Shown here piece after piece: positions 17,013-24,363 of a stretch of 28,300 bases of DNA (the first letter of the stretch is position 1; each line of letters opens with the position of its first letter). Where the stretch lies: the NCBI GenBank assembly GCA_015482705.2, contig JADMLA020000012.1, forward strand, positions 1 to 28,300, written 5' to 3'. Below the pieces are notes generated by a model. The model was not told the origin of the DNA and did not search any database. It saw only the letters and a list, made by a program, of their open reading frames with translations. Made by a program: the position numbers and the translations under genes. The stretch is from Prosthecochloris sp. GTDB lineage: Bacteria > Bacteroidota > Chlorobiia > Chlorobiales > Chlorobiaceae.

Positions 17013-18779
17013 CTACTCAGCAACGCTCGCGGACGGAGAAAGCGTCCAATCGTCGACGTTGTAAAAAGTACTGAGTATGTTGAGTTCCTCGCCTTCTACC
17101 CGTTTGTTGAATCCTTGAGTCTCTTGTATCCAGTAAAGAAACGTCGTCGGCTGATCACGATGCAGAATCTCCTGATACTCCATCCAGTATGGCCTCGCAT
17201 CAAGTGGATTCAACTCGGTTTTTGCAAGTTCACAAAGCTCATCGATCCTCGGATTTTGGTAACCGGTAAAGTTGAAGCGGCTTTTTTCCAGATCGGAACC
17301 CCAACCGTCAAGAGGATCGATTTCAAGTCCAATAGACCATCCGGCCATCCATGCATCGATTTTTCGCAAACGCAGATTCTCAAAAAAGACATTCGATTCC
17401 TGAACATCGAGCTGACAATCGATACCGATTTCCCTGAGATTTTGCTGAATGATGACGCTCGCGAAATTTCTTCGTTCATTCCCGGCATTGGTAAAGAGAA
17501 CGAAACTGAACTTCCTGCCATTTTTTTCACGGATGCCATCAGGCCCCGGCACCCATCCCTCTTGTTCCAAAAGCCTGATGGATTCGGCGGGATCATAGGA
17601 ATAAGGAACGACTGCATCGTTGTAAGCCCATTTCAAAGAAGGAGATATATCGGTGCTTGCGACCACCCCGTACTCTCCGAGATAACCGTCGAGAATGGAT
17701 TGTCTATCGATCGCCAGAGTCAAAGCTCGCCGAACAATTGTCGATCCGAACAAAGGGTGCGGCTTTATGGTGCCATCTCGATGATAAGCAGTATGATCGA
17801 TATTCGACCACCCGACATAGTCATAGACACGAAGTCCGACAGGCTTAATTTCCACAGCGGCTTTTGCAGTTGCGAGCCCGTCGAAGTCTTCCGGCTTTAT
17901 ATTTTCGACGACATCCACTGCACCGGTCTGCAACTGCGCCAGACGTACGGTATAATCAGGCACGATTCTGAACATGATACGCGGGATAGTACCGGGTTTG
18001 GGAAGGTTGTTCTTCGGATTCGAAGCCAGAACAATCTGTTGCTGTTTCTGCCAATCTTGAAGAACGTAAGGTCCTGCACCAAGCGGGTTCTGGTTGAGCG
18101 ATGAATGCCTGAACTCTTGTGACGGCACCTCCCTCCACACATGTTTTGGGAGCGGTGTCAAGGTAGTATGGAACAAGGCCAGTTGCTCGGGAATAGGTTT
18201 GTAAAAGTTGAAAACCAGTGTTGTATCGTCAGGCGTTTCGATCGCGTTGTCGAAATCAATTTCTCCTTCTTCAGCACCGATGAGTTCAGCAAGATACTGC
18301 TGACGAGGACTTGCGATAACAGGGTTGGCGTACAGTTCGTACGTGAACTTGAAATCATGCGAGGTTATAGGAACACCGTCATTCCAGAATGCATCACTTC
18401 TCAGCATATACGTTATCGAGCGATGGTCTTCACTCATTTTCCAGGTTCTGGCAAGGGCTCCCGCCGCTTTCTCACCGGGATCCTGCCCGCCCTCTTCTCT
18501 CAGTTTTTTTTCAAGAGCCATAAAGTTCAGGAGACCCGACGTCGTGTCGAACTCACTTTTCAACAACCCCGGATAAAGAAGACTGTAAACGTTGCGCGAT
18601 GTCACCGAAGCTCCGATAACCGGATTGAGATAGCTGGCATCACCGAGCATCGCGATCACCAGCGTCGAATCACCAGCGGAGGCACCACTCACTCGTCCTT
18701 TTCCGGAACAGCCGGCAAACATGACAACAAACAATAGAGAAATGACGGCAATACCTTTCATACTTGTTTTTCTATTCAT
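17013..18779 (-). CDS. Peptide-type ABC transporter substrate-binding lipoprotein (SBP family 5)
   Basis: This is the solute receptor of a DppA/OppA-like transporter, lipid-anchored in the envelope (lipobox FAGC, Cys24 from the chosen start). The 588-aa chain carries family 5 landmarks: the early LNPVIGASVTSRNVYSLLY, the NDGVPITSHDFKFTYE block, NPLGAGPYVL, and RRALTLAIDRQSILDGYLG. The frame is open up to 18806. The ATG at 18779 is chosen because it overlaps the hprK stop (ATGAATAG), which suggests coupled translation; an ATG at 18761 would also give a complete signal peptide. A DppB-type permease follows. Ligand is not predictable from sequence; peptides are only the family default. Confidence 0.9.
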   Translation of the reverse strand: MNRKTSMKGIAVISLLFVVMFAGCSGKGRVSGASAGDSTLVIAMLGDASYLNPVIGASVTSRNVYSLLYPGLLKSEFDTTSGLLNFMALEKKLREEGGQDPGEKAAGALARTWKMSEDHRSITYMLRSDAFWNDGVPITSHDFKFTYELYANPVIASPRQQYLAELIGAEEGEIDFDNAIETPDDTTLVFNFYKPIPEQLALFHTTLTPLPKHVWREVPSQEFRHSSLNQNPLGAGPYVLQDWQKQQQIVLASNPKNNLPKPGTIPRIMFRIVPDYTVRLAQLQTGAVDVVENIKPEDFDGLATAKAAVEIKPVGLRVYDYVGWSNIDHTAYHRDGTIKPHPLFGSTIVRRALTLAIDRQSILDGYLGEYGVVASTDISPSLKWAYNDAVVPYSYDPAESIRLLEQEGWVPGPDGIREKNGRKFSFVLFTNAGNERRNFASVIIQQNLREIGIDCQLDVQESNVFFENLRLRKIDAWMAGWSIGLEIDPLDGWGSDLEKSRFNFTGYQNPRIDELCELAKTELNPLDARPYWMEYQEILHRDQPTTFLYWIQETQGFNKRVEGEELNILSTFYNVDDWTLSPSASVAE

Positions 18780-19791
18780 AATCTTTTGCAAAGTAGTTAC
18801 TGCCAAACCGGGTGTTCAGCATTGACTCCCCATCGATGGATCGTTTAATCCTGTCTTCAAGAGCTTCTGCAGCTACATATCCCGAGTGTTGCTGTAGCAG
18901 ATAGTTGAGGGCGACAACCTCGATGATCACGGTAATATTTTTACCCGGATTGATAGGTAACTGAACCAATGGCACCTCGACACCGAGAATCCTCGTTGTT
19001 TTTGTATCGAGACCCAAACGTTCATAATCTATTCCCTCATTCCACTCCAGCAACTCAACAACCACCTGCACAACCTTTTTTTCCCTGATCGCTCTGATAC
19101 CAAAAGCAGCCCTGACGTCAACCACTCCAAGACCGCGAATTTCCATAAAATGATCGATGATGTTATTTCTCGAAGCGATCAGCACTTTCTCACCCTTCCT
19201 GTTGATAACGACAGCATCGTCAGCAACCAGCCGATGCCCTCGTTCAACCAGATCAAGAGCGACCTCCGACTTTCCAAGGCCACTTTTCCCAACCAGAAAA
19301 ACCCCAACGCCATAAACATCGACCATCGAACCATGATACTGCTGATAAACCGAAAATCGATCAACGAGAAAATCGGTAATCAGAAAAATGGTTTTTGTAG
19401 AAGCGTTCCGCGTAGCCAAAACAGCAATACCGGCTTCGGTGGCCATATCGAGCAAAACCTTATCCAGTTTGTTGTTGCTTGTAAGAATAATGCATGGAAC
19501 TTTATACTTGACGATATTATCAAACGCCTTTATCCTCGTCTTGTCATCGAGTTGATTGAGAAATCTTGTCTCGGTATTACCGAGAATCTGAACCCTTTTG
19601 TAGGTAAAAAGATTGGTGAATCCTGCCAGCGCCAGACCTGGACGGTGAAGATCCCTGTCGTAAATGCGCCTTTTTTGCTCATCGACCTTGTTCAACCGAC
19701 GAAGCTTTATATCGATGCTCTTGTTGATATTTTCAATAAAATACTCAACGGTCATCGACCGCCTTTTCAAGCCTTTTTGATCGAAGTTCAT
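18772..19791 (-). CDS. hprK: HPr kinase/phosphorylase
   Basis: HprK phosphorylates HPr on Ser46 and reverses the reaction, linking carbon status to regulation in bacteria that have PTS components. From the chosen start it is 339 aa. The amino-terminal domain contains GFTNLFTYKRVQILGNTE. The kinase domain has HGSMVDVYGVGVFLVGKSGLGKSE with the Walker A at 168-176 and the HprK signature EIRGLGVVDVRAAFG at 217-231. The frame is open to a TTG at 19827, but that codon lies inside the terminator hairpin at 19823-19854, so the ATG at 19791 is preferred. The stop overlaps the start of the next gene. No HPr (ptsH) or other PTS gene is in the window, so its substrate here is uncertain. Confidence 0.95.
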   Translation of the reverse strand: MNFDQKGLKRRSMTVEYFIENINKSIDIKLRRLNKVDEQKRRIYDRDLHRPGLALAGFTNLFTYKRVQILGNTETRFLNQLDDKTRIKAFDNIVKYKVPCIILTSNNKLDKVLLDMATEAGIAVLATRNASTKTIFLITDFLVDRFSVYQQYHGSMVDVYGVGVFLVGKSGLGKSEVALDLVERGHRLVADDAVVINRKGEKVLIASRNNIIDHFMEIRGLGVVDVRAAFGIRAIREKKVVQVVVELLEWNEGIDYERLGLDTKTTRILGVEVPLVQLPINPGKNITVIIEVVALNYLLQQHSGYVAAEALEDRIKRSIDGESMLNTRFGSNYFAKDYE

Positions 19792-19822
19792 GGTAGTAAA
19801 CAAGCTAAGAGGTGCCTCAAAG

Positions 19823-19854
19823 AACAACAGGGCCGAATCTCCGGCCCTGTTGTT
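19823..19854 (-). terminator. Terminator hairpin between hpf and hprK
   Basis: AACAACAGGGCCG (19823-19835) and CGGCCCTGTTGTT (19842-19854) are a perfect 13-bp stem with a 6-base loop. On the minus strand it starts 7 bases past the hpf stop and leads into TTGTTCTTT. It should stop or reduce transcription from hpf into hprK, so hprK may have its own promoter or depend on read-through. Confidence 0.82.
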
Positions 19855-19860
19855 TGAAAA

Positions 19861-20190
19861 TTACCTGTGATTCTGCAGCTTTTCCTTATGTTTCCTCAAC
19901 TGCCTTCCCAGTGAATCAACACAACTGTCGATTGCCTGCTCATACTTTGCCGCCGCTTCCTTGGCAACGAGAACGTTCTGAGGAATATGGACCGTTATTT
20001 CCGCAAGCTTGTTTTTCTCGAAGTCGTTTTTCTGATGATCCAGTATTACATGACAGTTGACAATGCCGGAAAAGATCTTGTCCAACACCTGCACGGCATC
20101 ACGTGCGTACTGTTCTATTTCACGATGGTTATTTGTGTGTCGTAAGGTAACCTGTACGTTTACCGCTTCTTTTACTTCCGTCCTTGCCAT
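19861..20190 (-). CDS. hpf: Ribosome hibernation promoting factor, short form
   Basis: This protein binds the decoding centre of idle 30S subunits and promotes ribosome hibernation in stationary phase. The 109-aa chain contains the single HPF/RaiA domain (VNVQVTLRHTNNHREIEQYA, then AEITVHIPQN and the basic end LGRQLRKHKEKLQNHR). It lacks the carboxy-terminal dimerisation domain of long HPF. The frame is open to 20250, but the ATG at 20190 is preceded by an excellent ribosome-binding site (AAAAGGAGGG, complement of 20196-20205), which decides the start. It lies 72 bp after xer and before a strong terminator, next to hprK. Confidence 0.94.
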   Translation of the reverse strand: MARTEVKEAVNVQVTLRHTNNHREIEQYARDAVQVLDKIFSGIVNCHVILDHQKNDFEKNKLAEITVHIPQNVLVAKEAAAKYEQAIDSCVDSLGRQLRKHKEKLQNHR

Positions 20191-20262
20191 AGGCACCCTC
20201 CTTTTAAAATAATGTATGAAAAACAGAAAAGAACACTCAGGAAAGCCCAAATACCGGGATGT

Positions 20263-21270
20263 TCATGCCCTGGGATGGGCTTTCTCATAAACTTCCCTAA
20301 CCCTTCCAAAGGTTACATGCGTGTATATTTCAGTAGTGGTCAGGTTGGTATGGCCCAGCATCTCGCTTACACTTTTCAGGTCAGCTCCGTTGTTCAGCAT
20401 ATGCGTTGCGAAACTATGGCGCAGAACATGCGGATTTTTATACTTGAGTTCCGTGACCGCTGATAAATATTTTTTTGTAACTCTCTGAACAAGAACAGGA
20501 TAAATACCCCTACCTTTTTTTGTTACAAAAACATATGCGGTATCGGGGTTCCCCTTATTTTTTATTCTAAAGAAGTTTCGTCTGACTTCAAAATAATTTT
20601 TCAGCGCCTTTGCAGCATGGCTTCCCAGTGGCACTATACGATGCTTGTTTCCTTTCCCCGTGATTCTCATGAATCCCTGCTCGAGATTGACATGTTCGTT
20701 CTCGAGACCGACAAGCTCCGATATGCGTAACCCGCAACCATAGAGAATTTCAAGCATCGCCCTGTCACGGCTCAAGGTAAACCGCTCTTCATGATCATCC
20801 TTTTTCCGTGAACCGCTGACAGGAGGAGAGGATGAAACGAGAATCTCTTCGAAAAGACTTGCCGTCTGCTCTTCATTGAGAAAACCTGGAACATTTTTGT
20901 TGAAACGGGGAGTGGAAACCTGTGCTGGAATCGAAACCTTCACCGCACCGGTTTCAAGAAGATAATTATAGAAACTTTTGACCGCAGCCAGTTTTCTCGC
21001 AATGGATTTAGGCTGTAAACCCTCTCGAAGCAGATAACCGAGAAAAAGGCGGATATCGAGTACCGTAACCGAACCTGGGTCTTTATCCAGTGTGTCACTG
21101 GAACCATGATGATCGGCAAGAAAATCGTAAAACTGTGAAAGATCTTTTCGGTAAGCTTTACAGGTGTGAGCCGAATACTGCATCTGGCCTCTCATGTAAT
21201 CGAGAAAAGCATCGAGACCACGATATGTTGTATCTGCTTCGCTAACTGCTGGTTTCTCCTTTTTTTTCAT
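20263..21270 (-). CDS. Tyrosine recombinase XerC/XerD
   Basis: This recombinase probably resolves chromosome dimers at a dif site. The 335-aa chain has an amino-terminal SAM-like core-binding domain (about 15-110) and a carboxy-terminal catalytic domain. The complete catalytic set is visible: Arg182 (GLRISEL), Lys206 (GKGNKHR), His281 and Arg284 (HVLRHSFATH), His307 (LGHTNLTTT) and nucleophile Tyr316 (EIYTHV). A polar insert (about 145-166) sits between the two domains and is longer than in E. coli XerD. The ATG overlaps the stop of the upstream gene (ATGA), so translation is coupled. C versus D cannot be settled here, so no symbol is given. The core position and the full catalytic set argue for a housekeeping Xer rather than a phage integrase. 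Confidence 0.93.
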   Translation of the reverse strand: MKKKEKPAVSEADTTYRGLDAFLDYMRGQMQYSAHTCKAYRKDLSQFYDFLADHHGSSDTLDKDPGSVTVLDIRLFLGYLLREGLQPKSIARKLAAVKSFYNYLLETGAVKVSIPAQVSTPRFNKNVPGFLNEEQTASLFEEILVSSSPPVSGSRKKDDHEERFTLSRDRAMLEILYGCGLRISELVGLENEHVNLEQGFMRITGKGNKHRIVPLGSHAAKALKNYFEVRRNFFRIKNKGNPDTAYVFVTKKGRGIYPVLVQRVTKKYLSAVTELKYKNPHVLRHSFATHMLNNGADLKSVSEMLGHTNLTTTEIYTHVTFGRVREVYEKAHPRA

Positions 21271-22097
21271 TGGAGACGTACGGAGATCAGTTCATTCATA
21301 CCACGGATATAGTACAATATAACGCCACGAAGCAAAAAATAATTCACTGAGGGAACCCTTGTACCGCTGGCAAGAGTATCTTCGTATACTTTTCTATTGT
21401 CACGATACGCCTCGATTGTTGCATTGAACGTTTTACCGTCTTTTGCAGCACTGTGGGTAACGGTAACAAGCAAACTGCTTTGCTCGATAGATTCACGAAA
21501 TCCCTCGACAGGCGATCCAGCTCCCATGCTGCCGGAATTCTGAACCGCGGGAAGCTCGACTTTCTGCAATTTCTCATCTCTCAACGCGCCAAGTCGAAGA
21601 TCGTTTACTTTTGCTGCATCGTCGCCAATGGTATCGAGAACTTCACCGCTCTTGACATCGAGCAGAAAATAGCTTCTTTCTGGAAATCCTGCGAAAGATC
21701 CAGCCGTGTAAACCAGCATGCCTTCCTTTAGGTTCGCGACAAAAGCCGCCTCAGGTCTTGCCCAGACCACTTCCGCCTTATGAGGATCAACCGCCCAGAT
21801 CCCCCTGTGCTCAGGACTGTGGTCCTGATAACCATGAATGTAGAATAGATTGCCTCTTGCAGTTTCAAGACCGGTCATACCGCTCTCTCCGACTATACCG
21901 TGAGCATGATCATCGAGAGAAAAGTCTTTGAGAATTTCTTTACCTGATCGGAGTGAAAGAGAGGTGAAACATGTTCTACCGGTTTCCTGCAGCCTGTTTT
22001 CGCAGACAAGCAGATCCGGTTCGAAAAACATAATACGCCATAACCTAGCATTTCCGGAAGGTAAATACCGCCAAAGAGGAACGCACTGTTCAGGCAT
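21267..22097 (-). CDS. Uncharacterised protein with propeller-like repeats
   Basis: I do not recognise this 276-aa protein with confidence; a DUF4905-type family of Bacteroidetes/Chlorobi is a guess. It has no signal peptide, membrane helix or catalytic motif. Several segments have the cadence of beta-propeller blades: FTSLSLRSGKEIL, GIWAVDPHKAEVVWARPE, YFLLDVKSGEVLDTIG. The frame is open to 22226, but the ATG at 22097 overlaps the methyltransferase stop (ATGCCTGA), and reading further upstream would run through the end of that gene, so the shorter start is chosen. Its stop overlaps the xer start. The tight coupling on both sides argues that it is a real, expressed gene. Confidence 0.75.
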   Translation of the reverse strand: MPEQCVPLWRYLPSGNARLWRIMFFEPDLLVCENRLQETGRTCFTSLSLRSGKEILKDFSLDDHAHGIVGESGMTGLETARGNLFYIHGYQDHSPEHRGIWAVDPHKAEVVWARPEAAFVANLKEGMLVYTAGSFAGFPERSYFLLDVKSGEVLDTIGDDAAKVNDLRLGALRDEKLQKVELPAVQNSGSMGAGSPVEGFRESIEQSSLLVTVTHSAAKDGKTFNATIEAYRDNRKVYEDTLASGTRVPSVNYFLLRGVILYYIRGMNELISVRLQ

Positions 22098-22791
22098 TAT
22101 CATCAATAGATTTAGACAACCTGTAAATATTGACCGGCACGACCTGTTTGCCCTTGCTGAAGCTCCTGGCATAACTGGTAACGGAAAACCCGTTTTCGAA
22201 AGAAAGATCGAGGAACTGTTCGGCAAGTCTTCTTCTAGGATCAGCGATATAGGCGCATCCTTCCGGCTTCACCAGCTTATCGACAGCATGCACGATAGGC
22301 AGCAAGTTCACTCGCTCATAGAGCACATCGGCGGCAAAAAGCATATCGAACCGATCCTTCAGATGAATACATCGCCAGTCAAGCTGTTCCGTGTCCAGCG
22401 AAACGTCATTCTTCAATGAATTCAGTTGTATAAAGCGAAGAGCCTCTTCGGAATAGTCCGTCGATAGTACATCTCCCCCTCTCGATGCAGCGACAACACT
22501 AGCCACGCCGACACCGGCCCCGATTTCAACGATTTTCCTCTCGGCAACGGCAAGCTCTTCCACAATGAATTCCGAAAGTGTTATGGCTGCCGGCCATATT
22601 TCCGCCCAGTATGGCATTTGTTCATCTTTGACGAAATCCTCGGGGGATATTCTGTCAAGCAAGGCATAACTGTCACGTACACTAACGAACGTGAACGCTT
22701 TGTCCACAATGGTATAATGATTTGTTTCGAGATCGTACTCTTTCGATAACTCATCAAAAACAACCGACATGTTCTGTTCCGTCTCTATCAT
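22090..22791 (-). CDS. Class I SAM-dependent methyltransferase (METTL20/21-like)
   Basis: The 233-aa chain has the SAM-binding motif I IVEIGAGVGVASVVAA (87-102), the acidic end of motif II STDYSEEALRF, and AADVLYE (153-159) as motif IV. The preceding PYWAEIWPAAITLSEF (60-75) is characteristic of the lysine protein methyltransferase group that includes METTL20 and METTL21. A protein lysine target is therefore likely, but which one is unknown. It is the first gene of the long minus-strand run, divergent from queF. The ATG at 22791 is used; a second ATG seven codons in is also possible, and neither has a strong ribosome-binding site. Confidence 0.85.
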   Translation of the reverse strand: MIETEQNMSVVFDELSKEYDLETNHYTIVDKAFTFVSVRDSYALLDRISPEDFVKDEQMPYWAEIWPAAITLSEFIVEELAVAERKIVEIGAGVGVASVVAASRGGDVLSTDYSEEALRFIQLNSLKNDVSLDTEQLDWRCIHLKDRFDMLFAADVLYERVNLLPIVHAVDKLVKPEGCAYIADPRRRLAEQFLDLSFENGFSVTSYARSFSKGKQVVPVNIYRLSKSIDDNA

Positions 22792-22938
22792 GTTTCGGTG
22801 ACAATCAAAAGCTTATTTTTATTACTTCATTGCAGAAAGCTTGAATGTACGGAAAATCAAAGAGAGAATTCTATTTTAAACCCGAAAACTCATATAACGT
22901 ACCATAATGGAAAAACAGAAACACAAAAACAGCAACAG

Positions 22939-23304
<366 letters not shown>

Positions 23305-23362
23305 CCCCTTCATACTGGCAACACCTGCAACAGGCGGCATGAAACAAAATACCGTGTTCATA

Positions 23363-23395
23363 AAAAAACCCCGGAGCAGTACCCCGGGGTTTTTT
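23363..23395. terminator. Strong bidirectional terminator between queF and pscC
   Basis: AAAAAACCCCGG (23363-23374) pairs perfectly with CCGGGGTTTTTT (23384-23395) around a 9-base loop. The A and T runs flank a GC-rich core, so it terminates in both directions, serving queF from the left and pscC from the right. Confidence 0.93.
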
Positions 23396-23434
23396 CACTA
23401 TCACATCTAATCAATCTATAAGCTAATCCATGTA

Positions 23435-24163
23435 CTAATAATTGGCATCGATGTAGTCGACCAAAGTCTGTACATCTTTCTTTCTGATACCGGAGTTCGG
23501 TACAGCTTTCATTTCCAGGACAATTTTCTCTGACTGGCCTTTCTTTCTGTATTCGCCAAGCTTGACCTCGACGGCTTTGATTGCATGGCACTTTGTACAT
23601 TTTCTCTGGAACAGCTTATTTGCAGCGGCAAGATCTTTACCGGCCATCGCGACTTGCTCTTTTTTGACAGTCTCTTCAACCACCGCAACCTCACCATCGC
23701 CGCTAACAGCTTCTTCGATAACCTCTTCCTCGACTGCTGCAGTTTCTTCTTCAACGGGCTGATCTTCGATATTTTCGAAATCCTCACCTTCATTGAATGC
23801 ATCGAGCTGCCTTACCGTGCGTATATATTTGCCTTCCATGGTTGTCGTACGGCCTTTTTCCCAGACAATTTCAAGGCTGATGAACATCACAGCAACAATA
23901 ACGAAAATACTGACGGGCATGCTAACAACCCATCTATCGCTAACCCTTGCAGACATCTTGCCGAGTCCCCAGATGATCAGAGAAGCGAAAAAGATCAGGA
24001 GAAACCACCCCATAAATGATTTCAGTGGAGTCAGGATCGGGGAGATATTCTCTGCAGGTGTTTGATAACCTGTCAAGAACGATGTAAGAAAGAACAATAC
24101 ACCCATCAATACGGCACCACCAATGGCTAGTGCATAAAGCTTACCATTTGATTTGTTGTCCAT
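23435..24163 (-). CDS. pscC: Photosystem P840 reaction centre cytochrome c-551 (PscC)
   Basis: PscC (cytochrome cz) gives electrons to P840+ in the homodimeric type I reaction centre of green sulfur bacteria. The 242-aa chain begins MDNKSNGKLYALAIGGAVLM, nearly as in known PscC, and has three membrane helices (about 10-31, 48-67, 80-100) and the conserved WEKGRTTT segment after them. The carboxy-terminal domain carries the heme site CTKCH (Cys189, Cys192, His193), and Met218 in LEMKAVPNSGI is the likely second axial ligand. Between them, residues about 122-168 form a strongly acidic Glu/Val-rich linker, longer than the proline/alanine-rich linker I remember from Chlorobaculum tepidum (about 206 aa in total). 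It is transcribed alone, divergent from yifB. Confidence 0.94.
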   Translation of the reverse strand: MDNKSNGKLYALAIGGAVLMGVLFFLTSFLTGYQTPAENISPILTPLKSFMGWFLLIFFASLIIWGLGKMSARVSDRWVVSMPVSIFVIVAVMFISLEIVWEKGRTTTMEGKYIRTVRQLDAFNEGEDFENIEDQPVEEETAAVEEEVIEEAVSGDGEVAVVEETVKKEQVAMAGKDLAAANKLFQRKCTKCHAIKAVEVKLGEYRKKGQSEKIVLEMKAVPNSGIRKKDVQTLVDYIDANY

Positions 24164-24197
24164 GACAGCTAAAAATTTGGTGTTAGCGGTTTACGAA

Positions 24198-24232
24198 TAA
24201 TTTTAGAAATTAAGATAATCAATATTCGTCAA
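24198..24232 (-). promoter_or_regulatory. Possible pscC promoter region
   Basis: In the AT-rich space upstream of pscC the minus strand has TTGACG (complement of 24227-24232), followed after an over-long spacer of about 21 bases by TAAAAT. An overlapping TTGATT-N17-TATTCG alternative exists. Neither is a clean sigma-70 match. The whole pscC-yifB gap (24164-24363) holds no gene. Confidence 0.25.
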
Positions 24233-24363
24233 GCGACAAACAAAATAACCAATTAACCACCGGCTCCCCTCCCCGCCCGGAACCATCGGAATGGTATATC
24301 CGCAAATAATTTACTATCATATTACACCAAACAAAACACAACGCAAACCCTAATCAGTAATTC

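Noticed and set aside
17115..18104. A 329-codon forward ORF opposite the ABC binding-protein gene
   Set aside because: It is fully antisense to a well-supported family 5 binding protein, its translation has no recognisable domain, and it has no ribosome-binding site. It is a long shadow frame.
19792..19827. Longer hprK beginning at TTG 19827
   Set aside because: The codon is inside the hpf terminator stem and the extra residues do not resemble HprK.
22798..22938. Amino-terminal extension of QueF
   Set aside because: The extra 47 residues are low-complexity and unlike QueF. The family start at 22939 accounts for all motifs.
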